Below are positions 25,555-34,072 of a DNA stretch of 64,000 bases, one piece after another; within the stretch, counting starts at the first letter, position 1, and every line of letters starts with the position of its first letter. The notes under the pieces are model-generated. The model was not told the DNA's origin. It did not search any database and was given only the letters and a program-made list of their open reading frames with translations. This stretch comes from Paenibacillus sp. RC67 (GTDB lineage: Bacteria; Bacillota; Bacilli; Paenibacillales; NBRC-103111), in contig NZ_CP125098.1 of NCBI RefSeq assembly GCF_030020805.1, positions 6,099,501 through 6,163,500 on the forward strand. The letters run 5' to 3'. The position numbers and the translations under genes were made by a program.

Positions 25555-25980
25555 TTAGCTAGCGTAGAAAGGGAATTTCATCAAGGTCACAAGAACAAAG
25601 AATACGATCCCTGTGATCACGCTAACCGATTTGATTTTACCGACATAATCTTTGATTTTGCCGCCTGCCGGATCTGCCAAAGCTTTGCGCATTGCGCTGC
25701 CAAGTACCCCAGTTAATGCTCCTAGCGCCAGGAACAACACGACCGCAAGAACCATCCACAGCACGCTGTAATGCTGCTTGCTGACCAAGTATCCTCCTGA
25801 TAATAACCCGATAACCAGTGCCAATTGCCCTGCACGATTCGCTGCGAACAGTACGCTTAAGAAACCGAACTGCGCAGATCCGGACAATGCTTGAATCCGC
25901 ATAGATAAAAATGGAAGCATAAGATATATCCCCATTAGAATAGCGGATAGCACATGTAAATATACGAACACTTGTATCAT
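25555..25980 (-). CDS. Small membrane protein, four helices, function unknown
   Basis: I do not recognise a named family. The 141-residue protein has four predicted membrane segments (about 2-25, 50-66, 72-94 and 116-138), with a basic loop before the last. The start VFVYLHVLSAILMGIY with a His in the first helix is reminiscent of CopD or DUF2269-type membrane proteins. GGGGG lies seven bases before the ATG. It ends next to the IS-split terminator. It lies in the same direction as the RND operon and 99 bases downstream of it, so it could be read through from that operon. Confidence 0.6.
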   Translation of the reverse strand: MIQVFVYLHVLSAILMGIYLMLPFLSMRIQALSGSAQFGFLSVLFAANRAGQLALVIGLLSGGYLVSKQHYSVLWMVLAVVLFLALGALTGVLGSAMRKALADPAGGKIKDYVGKIKSVSVITGIVFFVLVTLMKFPFYAS

Positions 25981-26079
25981 TTGGATGCCCCCATCTGCAT
26001 TAGTTTAATCCTTTTAATTATACCTGATTTCTTCGGACGTAAGCAAATGCTGGCAACCTTTTTCACCATTTTTTAAAGG

Positions 26080-29000
26080 TTAATTGTGAACAGTTATGCC
26101 TTTTTTCGCGGCTCTTTTATCACGCCATTTTGCCAGTATAACGAACAGGGATGGGACAACGATCAAGGTTAGCAGGGTGGAATAAATCAACCCGGAAATG
26201 ATCGTAATACCCATTGGACGCCACAGATTGCCCCCCATAATCGTCATCGGCAGCAAGCCTCCTATAGCCGTCGCCATCGTAAGCAAAATCGGCCTTAATC
26301 TCGCCTTTCCTGCTTCCGCTACCGCTTCATATAGAGGCAGACCTTGCTCTCTCGCCTGCTCGATGAATTCAATAAGAATGATGCCGTTACGTACCACGAT
26401 TCCCGCCAAGCTGACCAATCCCATTAAAGCCATAAAGCCGATTGGCGAGTTCGTTAAAAATAATCCGATAACCGCGCCTCCAGCGGCCAAATAGACCGTC
26501 GATAAGATGAGAATTGGGATCGATAAGGAAGAGAACTGCATGACCATAATAATATAAATGAGTAGAACAACGATAATGGATAGCTTGCCAATGGAGGCGA
26601 AGGCGTCGTTCCGCTCTTCATTCTCACCGCCAAATTCGACGGTGTAACCTGTCGGCAGCTTATACTTGCCCATTTCGGTTTTCAAATCTTGAACGATGGC
26701 ATCAGGCAGCCGATCCTGCGCATAGCTGCGAACAATGATCGTCCGAGTCTGATTGCGGTGATGAATCTGCTTCATCATTTTGCTGCTTTGAATGTTGCCC
26801 AGCTCGCGGACCGTCACTGTACCTCCGTTTTGGGTAGGCACATACATTTTTCCCATTGTATCTACCGGATTGGCGCTTCGTTCCTTCGAATAGAGGGATA
26901 CATCCAACAGCTCTTTGCCCTGCTGCAGCGTCGTAATTTTCAAGCCTTCCGTTGCTATTCGAAGTGTTTGAGATAAGTCTTTATCACTTACGCCGAATAA
27001 ACGCAGCTTGTCGGGATCCGCCTGAATCTCGATGGTGTTCATATCGATTCCTACATCATCCGATATGCTTACCGTACCTGGAATTCGGCTCAGCATGCCC
27101 TTCACGTCTTCCGATAGCTGCCGCAGCTGAACCAGATCGTCACCGCTGATCCTTACTGCAATAGGGGCACCTACTGGTGGGCCTTGCTCGAGCTCACGCG
27201 GCGTAATTTCTACATCCTCTGGGAACATCGCTTTGAGCTGCTGCCTCCACACGGTGATGACTTCCTTGGTTCGGATCACCTTCGGATCAATTTTGACAAA
27301 CAACTGTCCCAGCTCGGTTCCCGACATATCTGATTCGGAATAGTAAAATCTTGGAGTCGAGCTTCCTGAGTACGCCGTTACGAATACGACACCTTGCTGC
27401 TTTTGCATCCATTCCGCCGCTTTAGCCAGTGTAAATTCCGTCTCCGCAAATACCCTTCCGGTCGGCAGCTTGAAATCAATGAGCATTTCGTCCTTCTCCG
27501 CCGGCGGAAAATACTGTACGCCAAGCAGCGGCAGCAGTCCGAAGCTACTCGTTCCAACCAACAAGGCTACAATACCTGTTAACAGTGGTCGCTTTAAAAA
27601 ACCGTAAATTTGCTTCCCATATATATTGCTTAGCTTCTGAATTGGCTTGCCTAATAGCCCTGGTGCCGAGTTACCAGTATGTAAGGTCTTTCCCTTCTTC
27701 AATATCCGCTCTCCAACCCATTGTCGGAAAATAGGAATAATGGTCAGCGACATAGCCATTGAGGCGGCTAAGGTGAGGGTAATAACGACAGGCAAAGGAC
27801 GAATGAAGCTTCCGATATTCCCCTTCAAGAAGAACAGCGGCATAAATGCTGCAGCAGTCGCAATCGTCGCCGTAAGGATAGAAACTGCGACATCGCGGCT
27901 TCCTTCTAGGGAGGCTTTGGCCGGACTATCCCCCAATTGGAGACGTCTTTGGATGTTGTCATTGACCACGATTGCATCATCTACCAGAATGCCAAGAACT
28001 ATAACGATGGCAACGATCGTAATCTGATTGAGATCGATTCCTAACGCTTCTACAGGAATGAAACCAACCGTAATAGATATCGGGATAGCAAGCGCAACAA
28101 TCAATGAAGTCCCGAAGGTTAAGCCAAGAGAACAGACGGCTATAACAACAGCAATCCCGATTAACAGCTCTCGTCCCAGCTCTTTAAATAAATGATCCAG
28201 ACTTTCTTTTTGCGTAAACAAGGAGCTTAACTTCACATGCGCAGGAAGCTGTGGCTTCAGCTCAGCTACTTTGCTGTCGATTCGCTTTTGAAGCGCCGGA
28301 ATATCGGCTCCCTTCTCCGCATTAATGACAATATCCAAGGTCGGCTTCCCATTGTGAAGTACACTGACCTCGGTTTTCTTCGGACGCTGCTTAACATCCG
28401 CTACATCCTTCACCTTCAACGTCTTGCCGCCTGGAAGTCCCAGAAGCTCTGTATTGGCAATATCCTCGGCAGACTTCCACTCCCCACTCAAATTGACGTA
28501 ATACGATTTGCTGTCCTTATTGACCGTCCCAAGCGGAACACGATCATGACCGTTCATTAACGCCTGAGCTACAATTCCCCAAGGGAGATGGAACGTGTCC
28601 AGCTTCTCGGTATCCAGCACTACGGCTACTTCCTGATCAGGCAACCCCACGATATCCACGTTGCTTACTCCGCTTAACGTAGCCAGCTGCTTCTTCCAGT
28701 TTTCCATCGTCGGCCGCAGCCCTTCCAGCTGATCGGAGGTTTCCACTGTAAAATGCAATATTTGCTCGGCAATTTTGCTTAAGTCATCATTCACTTCAGG
28801 CTTATGGGCTTCAGCAGGCAGTTCGCTCTCTGCGGACTGTACCTTCTGCTTCAACGTATCCCAGGCGCGTTTAATGTCCGTATCCGCCCTAACCTCAACG
28901 TTAATTATAGATACGTTAGCCATAGAATTGGAGCTAAGAATCGAAATATCGCTCATTTCCTTAATCTTTTCTTCTAATGGGCGCGTTACGAACTGCTCCA

Positions 29001-29169
29001 CTTTCTCGGGCGAAGCTCCCGGATAGACCGTCTTCACCAGTGCAACGGTAAGATCAATCTCCGGATTCTCGCGCTGCTTTAGAGTACCAATATTCACGAT
29101 CCCCATCAAGACAGCCATTATGAAAAACAACAGCGTCACTTTACGGTATTGAATCAGCTTAGCGATCAT
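26080..29169 (-). CDS. RND-family efflux transporter permease (AcrB/SwrC-like)
   Basis: The 1029-residue protein has the 12-helix RND layout with two large extracellular loops. It begins MIAKLIQYRKVTLLFFIM; acidic proton-relay residues are seen in ILVDDAIVVNDN near 395, and FMALMGLVSLAGIVVRNGIILIEF marks helix 10. It uses the proton gradient to expel drugs, lipids or surfactants. Its ATG overlaps the stop of the TetR gene, so both are in one operon. No membrane-fusion or outer-membrane partner is present, as with B. subtilis SwrC, which works alone in a single-membrane cell. The substrate is unknown. Confidence 0.92.
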   Translation of the reverse strand: MIAKLIQYRKVTLLFFIMAVLMGIVNIGTLKQRENPEIDLTVALVKTVYPGASPEKVEQFVTRPLEEKIKEMSDISILSSNSMANVSIINVEVRADTDIKRAWDTLKQKVQSAESELPAEAHKPEVNDDLSKIAEQILHFTVETSDQLEGLRPTMENWKKQLATLSGVSNVDIVGLPDQEVAVVLDTEKLDTFHLPWGIVAQALMNGHDRVPLGTVNKDSKSYYVNLSGEWKSAEDIANTELLGLPGGKTLKVKDVADVKQRPKKTEVSVLHNGKPTLDIVINAEKGADIPALQKRIDSKVAELKPQLPAHVKLSSLFTQKESLDHLFKELGRELLIGIAVVIAVCSLGLTFGTSLIVALAIPISITVGFIPVEALGIDLNQITIVAIVIVLGILVDDAIVVNDNIQRRLQLGDSPAKASLEGSRDVAVSILTATIATAAAFMPLFFLKGNIGSFIRPLPVVITLTLAASMAMSLTIIPIFRQWVGERILKKGKTLHTGNSAPGLLGKPIQKLSNIYGKQIYGFLKRPLLTGIVALLVGTSSFGLLPLLGVQYFPPAEKDEMLIDFKLPTGRVFAETEFTLAKAAEWMQKQQGVVFVTAYSGSSTPRFYYSESDMSGTELGQLFVKIDPKVIRTKEVITVWRQQLKAMFPEDVEITPRELEQGPPVGAPIAVRISGDDLVQLRQLSEDVKGMLSRIPGTVSISDDVGIDMNTIEIQADPDKLRLFGVSDKDLSQTLRIATEGLKITTLQQGKELLDVSLYSKERSANPVDTMGKMYVPTQNGGTVTVRELGNIQSSKMMKQIHHRNQTRTIIVRSYAQDRLPDAIVQDLKTEMGKYKLPTGYTVEFGGENEERNDAFASIGKLSIIVVLLIYIIMVMQFSSLSIPILILSTVYLAAGGAVIGLFLTNSPIGFMALMGLVSLAGIVVRNGIILIEFIEQAREQGLPLYEAVAEAGKARLRPILLTMATAIGGLLPMTIMGGNLWRPMGITIISGLIYSTLLTLIVVPSLFVILAKWRDKRAAKKGITVHN

Positions 29170-29759
29170 TCACCGCTCACTTCCATCTTGAACCCAGGCG
29201 GGCAGTCCATTTGTACTATCACTTCCGCTATGGCATTAATATAGTCGGGACCACATTGCTTGACGACAAACCATTGATAAGCAACCATTTCCACCATACC
29301 AATTTTCGAGTAGGCCGCGATTTCCAATTGCTCTTCTGTGTATTGAGGGAATATGGACAATTCCTTCAGATGCTCTTTAATAATTAACATCATTTCATGA
29401 TAAAATGCATCCGATATATCTTTAATTTCCTGAGAAGCCACTCCATTGCGATACATAATCTGAAGAATCGTACGGTTATGATAATAGACCGTTAATGCCC
29501 GATGGATCATCCAGTAATACACTCCATCGTCTTGGCAGGATTGCTCCGGACCATGCTTGAGCGCAGCAGAGATTTCATCCAAGCACGATTCCGCTATGCC
29601 TCGGAACAGATCCTCTTTACCCTGAAAATATAAATAAAATGTCCCTTGAGCTACGCCTGCTTCTCGTACAATATCCGATACCTTAGTTTGATGGTATCCT
29701 TGTTCCTCGAAAAGCTTAAGAGCAGCATCGATCATATTCGACTTTTTGTCCTCTGCCAC
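29166..29759 (-). CDS. TetR family repressor of the RND operon
   Basis: This 197-residue regulator has an N-terminal TetR helix-turn-helix (DAALKLFEEQGYHQTKVSDIVREAGVAQGTFYLYFQGKEDL, about 12-52) and a helical ligand-binding domain. It lies first in an operon with the RND pump and overlaps it by four bases. A perfect 9-bp inverted repeat lies just upstream at 29796-29817, so it probably represses itself and the pump until a substrate binds. GTG 29759 is seven bases from AAGGGGG; the in-frame TTG at 29765 is too close to it. Confidence 0.9.
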   Translation of the reverse strand: MAEDKKSNMIDAALKLFEEQGYHQTKVSDIVREAGVAQGTFYLYFQGKEDLFRGIAESCLDEISAALKHGPEQSCQDDGVYYWMIHRALTVYYHNRTILQIMYRNGVASQEIKDISDAFYHEMMLIIKEHLKELSIFPQYTEEQLEIAAYSKIGMVEMVAYQWFVVKQCGPDYINAIAEVIVQMDCPPGFKMEVSGE

Positions 29760-29795
29760 ACCCAATCCCCCTTTATATCAATGAACGACATACAA

Positions 29796-29817
29796 AATGA
29801 CTGATGAGTCAGTCATT
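29796..29817. promoter_or_regulatory. TetR operator upstream of the TetR-RND operon
   Basis: AATGACTGA and TCAGTCATT are a perfect 9-bp inverted repeat with a 4-base centre TGAG. On the minus strand a TATACT -10 box lies just before it, so a bound repressor would cover the start of transcription. Confidence 0.7.
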
Positions 29818-29897
29818 AGTATATTAACATCATTATCCAATCTATGCAACGGTGTCCGCCTTAGGATAATGACCGCCTAATCTACACTGGTGAGATT

Positions 29898-29936
29898 AAA
29901 AAAAAAACCAGCCCGGGACAAGCCCCAGACTGGTTA
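29898..29936 (-). terminator. Terminator after mdh
   Basis: On the minus strand ACCAG and CTGGT flank an inner CTGGGG/CCCGGG-type stem, followed by ten T residues. It lies 31 bases past the mdh stop. Confidence 0.8.
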
Positions 29937-29966
29937 TTAGATAGTACCTATATATTCGTTGGCTAA

Positions 29967-30908
29967 TTAACCAGTCACTACTTTGATTACATTGCGAACG
30001 GATTGAGCGGATTTGTCCAGTGCTGCTTTTTCCTCTGGAAGCAATTCCAATTCAAAAATCTTCTCGATACCTTCGCCGCCAAGCAATGTAGGTACGCCCA
30101 TGAACAGGTTATCGTAGCCATACTCGCCTTGAAGCAATGCAATGGATGGAATGATGCGTTTTTTGTCTTTGATGATAGCTTCCGTCATTTGAACCAAGGA
30201 AGCTGCAGGTGCGTAATACGCACTGCCGTTACCCAACAGGTTAACGATCTCGCCGCCGCCTGTACGGGTACGTTGTACGATAGCTTCGATTCGATCAGCT
30301 GGGATCAGCTTCTCAATAGGAATGCCGCCAACGTTGGAGTAACGAACCAATGGAACCATATCGTCTCCATGGCCGCCCAATACGAAACCGCGAACGTCTT
30401 CAACAGAAACGTTCAACTCTTGAGCGATAAATGTGCAGTAACGAGCTGTATCCAGTACGCCGGATTGGCCAATTACGCGGGATTTAGGGAATCCCAAAGC
30501 TTGGAATGCTACATAAGTCATAGCATCAACCGGGTTGCTCAAGATGATAACGATGGAATCTGGGCAATGTTGTTTTACGTTTTCGCAAACGGATCTTACG
30601 ATACCTGCATTTGTGTTAACGAGATCATCACGGCTCATACCAGGTTTGCGGGCGATACCTGCAGTGATGATAACGATATCGGAACCGGCTGCATCTTCAT
30701 AGCTAGCTGTACCCACAATGTTGCTATCAAAGCCTTGAACTGGAGAAGCTTCCATCATGTCCAATGCTTTACCTTTAGTAGGGTTTTCCAAAGGTGCGAT
30801 ATCCAGCAATACAACGTCACCAAGTTCTTTTTGAGCAAGCATCAAGGCAGTAGTAGCACCAGTGAAACCAGCGCCTACAACAGTAATCTTTTTACGTTTG
30901 ATTCCCAT
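29967..30908 (-). CDS. mdh: Malate dehydrogenase (NAD, LDH-like)
   Basis: This 313-residue TCA enzyme oxidises malate to oxaloacetate. Features: Gly-rich NAD loop VVGAGFTGATTALML near 12, RKPGMSRDDL near 88 (substrate Arg and mobile loop), NPVDAMTY near 126 and catalytic His in LGGHGDDMVPL near 182. The usual length of the Bacillus-type enzyme is about 312. GGAGG lies eight bases before the ATG. It follows icd after 240 bases that contain a good SigA promoter of its own, so it can be made independently of citZ-icd. Confidence 0.96.
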   Translation of the reverse strand: MGIKRKKITVVGAGFTGATTALMLAQKELGDVVLLDIAPLENPTKGKALDMMEASPVQGFDSNIVGTASYEDAAGSDIVIITAGIARKPGMSRDDLVNTNAGIVRSVCENVKQHCPDSIVIILSNPVDAMTYVAFQALGFPKSRVIGQSGVLDTARYCTFIAQELNVSVEDVRGFVLGGHGDDMVPLVRYSNVGGIPIEKLIPADRIEAIVQRTRTGGGEIVNLLGNGSAYYAPAASLVQMTEAIIKDKKRIIPSIALLQGEYGYDNLFMGVPTLLGGEGIEKIFELELLPEEKAALDKSAQSVRNVIKVVTG

Positions 30909-31050
30909 TTGAATAGCCTCCTACAAGTTAAATTGGTGGTTAGTTAAACATGTTGCTGCCACGCATGAACCCACAAAACGAAAGCGTGCCGCGAGATGCT
31001 TGGCATTAGCTCAAGCCCCCGCGACAGACGCGTTCCTTGCACATATATTC

Positions 31051-31080
31051 ATTATAGTATTTCTGCTGCTCCCAAGACAA
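31051..31080 (-). promoter_or_regulatory. SigA promoter for mdh
   Basis: On the minus strand TTGTCT (31080-31075), an 18-base spacer and a perfect TATAAT (31056-31051). Transcription would start near 31044, leaving a leader of about 135 bases that holds a GC-rich hairpin (about 30985-31035, GCTTG/CAAGC plus CGCG arms). Confidence 0.65.
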
Positions 31081-31099
31081 CTTTCGTCGTCCAGGGTGC

Positions 31100-31143
31100 C
31101 TAACCTCTGGGGTCCTCCTTGGAGAAGGAGGATTTTAGGAGGA
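31100..31143. other. Hairpin downstream of icd
   Basis: CCTCCTT and AAGGAGG, loop GGAG, lie shortly after the icd stop. There is no T-run on the minus strand, so it looks more like an mRNA-stabilising or processing hairpin than a terminator. Confidence 0.4.
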
Positions 31144-31148
31144 TGGTA

Positions 31149-32447
31149 TTATGCCATGTGAGCGATGATTTGGTTAGCGAACTCGGAGCATTTTACTTCT
31201 GATGCGCCTTCCATCAAACGAGCGAAGTCATAAGTAACCGTTTTGTTGTTGATAGCTGTTTCCATACCTTTGTAGATAAGGTCAGCTGCTTCTTGCCAGC
31301 CCAAATGCTCGAGCATCATAACGCCGGACAAGATAACGGAACCTGGGTTAACTACGTCCAAACCAGCGTATTTCGGAGCTGTACCATGAGTAGCTTCGAA
31401 GATAGCATGTCCTGTTACATAGTTAATGTTAGCTCCTGGAGCAATACCGATACCGCCAACTTGTGCTGCCAAAGCATCGGACAAGTAGTCGCCGTTCAGG
31501 TTCAATGTAGCGATAACATCGAAATCAGTAGGACGAGTCAATACTTGTTGCAATGCGATGTCGGCGATAGCATCTTTTACGATGATTTTGCCAGCAGCTT
31601 CTGCATCTTTTTGCGCTTTGTTAGCAGCGTCTGTACCTTGTTCTGCTTTGATTCTGTCGTATTGTGCCCAAGTGAAGGTTTTGTCGCCGAACTCTTGCTC
31701 AGCCAATTCATAGCCCCAGTTTTTGAAGGCACCTTCGGTATATTTCATGATGTTACCTTTATGTACCAAGGTAACCGTTTTGCGGTTATGCTCAATCGCA
31801 TATTCAATAGCGGAGCGAACCAAACGTTTGGATCCTTCGGAGGATACAGGTTTTACGCCGATACCGGAAGTTTCAGGGAAACGAATTTTGTTAACGCCCA
31901 TTTCATTTTGCAAGAACTCAAGCACTTTCTTAACTTCAGCAGAGCCTGCTTCCCACTCAATACCTGCATAGATATCTTCTGTATTTTCACGGAAAATAAC
32001 CATGTCAACCAACTCAGGACGTTTAACCGGGGACGGAACGCCGTTGAAGTAACGAACCGGACGGGAGCAAACGTACAGGTCAAGCTCTTGACGAAGAGCA
32101 ACGTTCAGGGAGCGGATACCGCCGCCAACTGGCGTTGTCAAAGGTCCTTTAATAGCAACGATATATTCGCGGATTGCTGTCAAAGTATCGGCAGGCAACC
32201 AGTTGTTGTATTTATTGAAAGCTTTTTCGCCGGCAAATACTTCGTACCAAGCGATTTTCTTTTCGCCTTTGTAAGCTTTTTCTACTGCTGCGTCAAGAAC
32301 GCGTTTGGAAGCTGCCCAGATGTCTGGACCTGTTCCGTCACCTTCGATGAAAGGAATAATAGGGTTGTTAGGAACGTTCAACTTACCGTCAACAATAGAG
32401 ATTTTTTCTCCCTCTGTTGGTAGTGCGTAGTTTTCGAATTGTGCCAT
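31149..32447 (-). CDS. icd: Isocitrate dehydrogenase (NADP)
   Basis: The 432-residue enzyme converts isocitrate to 2-oxoglutarate. PFIEGDGTGPDIW near 29, GGGIRSLNVALRQELDLYVCSRPVRYF near 105-130 (phosphate-binding Ser and substrate Arg residues), FRENTEDIYAGIEW near 155 and GTAPKYAG near 340 are characteristic. I chose ATG 32447 (MAQFENY), which matches the family start and follows AAGGAGG at a long 12-base spacing; a longer frame upstream has no ribosome site. It lies 145 bases after citZ on the same strand, as in Bacillus citZ-icd-mdh. Confidence 0.96.
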   Translation of the reverse strand: MAQFENYALPTEGEKISIVDGKLNVPNNPIIPFIEGDGTGPDIWAASKRVLDAAVEKAYKGEKKIAWYEVFAGEKAFNKYNNWLPADTLTAIREYIVAIKGPLTTPVGGGIRSLNVALRQELDLYVCSRPVRYFNGVPSPVKRPELVDMVIFRENTEDIYAGIEWEAGSAEVKKVLEFLQNEMGVNKIRFPETSGIGVKPVSSEGSKRLVRSAIEYAIEHNRKTVTLVHKGNIMKYTEGAFKNWGYELAEQEFGDKTFTWAQYDRIKAEQGTDAANKAQKDAEAAGKIIVKDAIADIALQQVLTRPTDFDVIATLNLNGDYLSDALAAQVGGIGIAPGANINYVTGHAIFEATHGTAPKYAGLDVVNPGSVILSGVMMLEHLGWQEAADLIYKGMETAINNKTVTYDFARLMEGASEVKCSEFANQIIAHMA

Positions 32448-32592
32448 GTTCTTTGTTTGCCTCCTTAAAATGGTGGTAAAAAAACACAAAATTGAACGGG
32501 AGCCGCAGCGCTTGTCCCTACTCCTCAAGGAAATGAGACAAGCTTACTGCAACAACCCGTTGCTTGCTTAAATAATCTTTATTGATAATCGA

Positions 32593-33708
32593 TTAACGAT
32601 TTTCAATCGGAATGTATTTTTGGTTAGAAAGACCGGTGTATTCTGCACGAGGACGAATCAAACGATTGTTCTCATATTGCTCCAGGATGTGAGCTGTCCA
32701 TCCGGATGCACGGCTGATAGCGAAGATCGGCGTAAACAAGTCACGCGGGATTTCCAAGGAAGTGTACACGGAAGCGGAGTAAAAGTCAACGTTTGGCTTC
32801 AAACCTTTTTGTCCCGTAACCATCTCTTCAATTTTGATGGACATGTTGTACCAGTTCATGTTGCCTGTAATTTTACCAAGCTCCTGGGACATTTTTTGCA
32901 AGTGCTTAGCACGAGGATCGCCGTTTTTGTAAACGCGGTGACCAAAACCCATGATTTTTTCTTTATTTTCAAGCTTAGTGTTGATGTAGTTTTCCACGTT
33001 CTCGAAGGAGCCTACTTCTTCCAGCATAGCCATTACTGCTTCGTTTGCACCGCCGTGAAGAGGTCCTTTCAAAGCGCCAATAGCCGATGTAACACCGGAG
33101 TAGATATCGGACAACGTTGCAACGGTAACACGTGCTGCGAAAGTAGAAGCGTTCAGCTCATGGTCTGCATGAAGAACAAGCGCTTTATCCAAAGCTTCGA
33201 TTGCCACTTTATCCGGCTCTTTGCCGATCAGCATGTAAAGGAAGTTTTGCGCGATAGAAGTAGCATCGCTCTTAGGAGCGATTGGATCTTTGCCTTCACG
33301 AATGCGAGAGAATGCAGCAATGATTGTAGGAATCTGTGCTTGCAATTTAATCGCTTTGCGAAGATTTGCCTCTGGAGACATGTCATTAGCTTCTTCATCA
33401 TAAAGAGCCAGACAGGATACTGCTGTACGAAGAGCAGCCATGGAATTCGTATCTTTAGGGTACAATTTGATTTGGTCGATAACTTGGCTTGGAACAGGAG
33501 CATATGTGTTCAGATCTTTCACCAGTTGAGCCAATTCGGAACGGTTTGGCAATTTGCCGTACCAAAGCAAGTAAACAACCTCTTCAAATGTAGCGTTTTC
33601 AGCTAGATCGTCAATGTCAATCCCACGGTATGTGAGAACACCGTCAATAATGGAGCTGATGGAGGACGTAGTAGCAACGATTCCTTCTAATCCTTTTGTA
33701 GCAGTCAA
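32593..33708 (-). CDS. citZ: Citrate synthase
   Basis: This 371-residue enzyme condenses acetyl-CoA and oxaloacetate, the entry step of the TCA cycle. HADHELNASTF near 187, GPLHGGANEAV near 224 (catalytic His), GFGHRVYKNGDPR near 262 (substrate His) and DFYSASVY near 318 (catalytic Asp) are visible. The start is TTG, with AAGGAG eight bases upstream; no ATG is available. It heads the citZ-icd-mdh block. A likely SigA promoter with an overlapping dyad lies 40-65 bases upstream. Confidence 0.96.
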   Translation of the reverse strand: MTATKGLEGIVATTSSISSIIDGVLTYRGIDIDDLAENATFEEVVYLLWYGKLPNRSELAQLVKDLNTYAPVPSQVIDQIKLYPKDTNSMAALRTAVSCLALYDEEANDMSPEANLRKAIKLQAQIPTIIAAFSRIREGKDPIAPKSDATSIAQNFLYMLIGKEPDKVAIEALDKALVLHADHELNASTFAARVTVATLSDIYSGVTSAIGALKGPLHGGANEAVMAMLEEVGSFENVENYINTKLENKEKIMGFGHRVYKNGDPRAKHLQKMSQELGKITGNMNWYNMSIKIEEMVTGQKGLKPNVDFYSASVYTSLEIPRDLFTPIFAISRASGWTAHILEQYENNRLIRPRAEYTGLSNQKYIPIENR

Positions 33709-34072
33709 AGCAATCTCTCCTTTACGATCAAGTTCATATAGTTACTATACCATATATCATGGTTCTGAAAAAAACATGCCCAAAGCTACCCCATACAGGG
33801 TCTGCACTTGCTTTCATGCAGGCGAATAACTTATACATGGAAAAAGAACGTCCCTGCCCATAAGTGAAGTTGTTCACCTATAGAGAACTTCTCATAGTTC
33901 TACTATAAATGATTTAACGAACAAAGGAAACAAATTTGGACATAAAAGTTCATTATCAGCACAATAAGAATTGTTTGTTATGGGCTATGAATTTATTCTG
34001 AAAGTTTGCTCTCGGCAAAAACGATGGTAAAATAATGTTATTTGAAACTTTGAAGCTTACGGAGGGAATACA
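33709..34072. other. Divergent control region between citZ and ppx
   Basis: The 364-base gap contains no convincing gene. Its left end holds the citZ promoter. The rest is AT-rich, with imperfect inverted repeats such as CTGCACTTGCTTTCATGCAG near 33811. The right end carries the GGAGG site of ppx. I see no clear -35/-10 pair for ppx. Confidence 0.5.
33744..33771 (-). promoter_or_regulatory. citZ promoter with overlapping dyad
   Basis: On the minus strand TTTTCA (33771-33766), 16 bases, then TATAGT (33749-33744). The dyad ACCAT-N5-ATGGT (33749-33763) fills the spacer, so a repressor such as the CcpC-type regulator of citZ could act here. The regulator identity is inference. Confidence 0.45.

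Noticed and set aside
31293..33606. Long open frames opposite icd and citZ, with a similar one opposite mdh
   Set aside because: All are antisense shadows with Cys/Phe-rich, unfamiliar products and no start signals.
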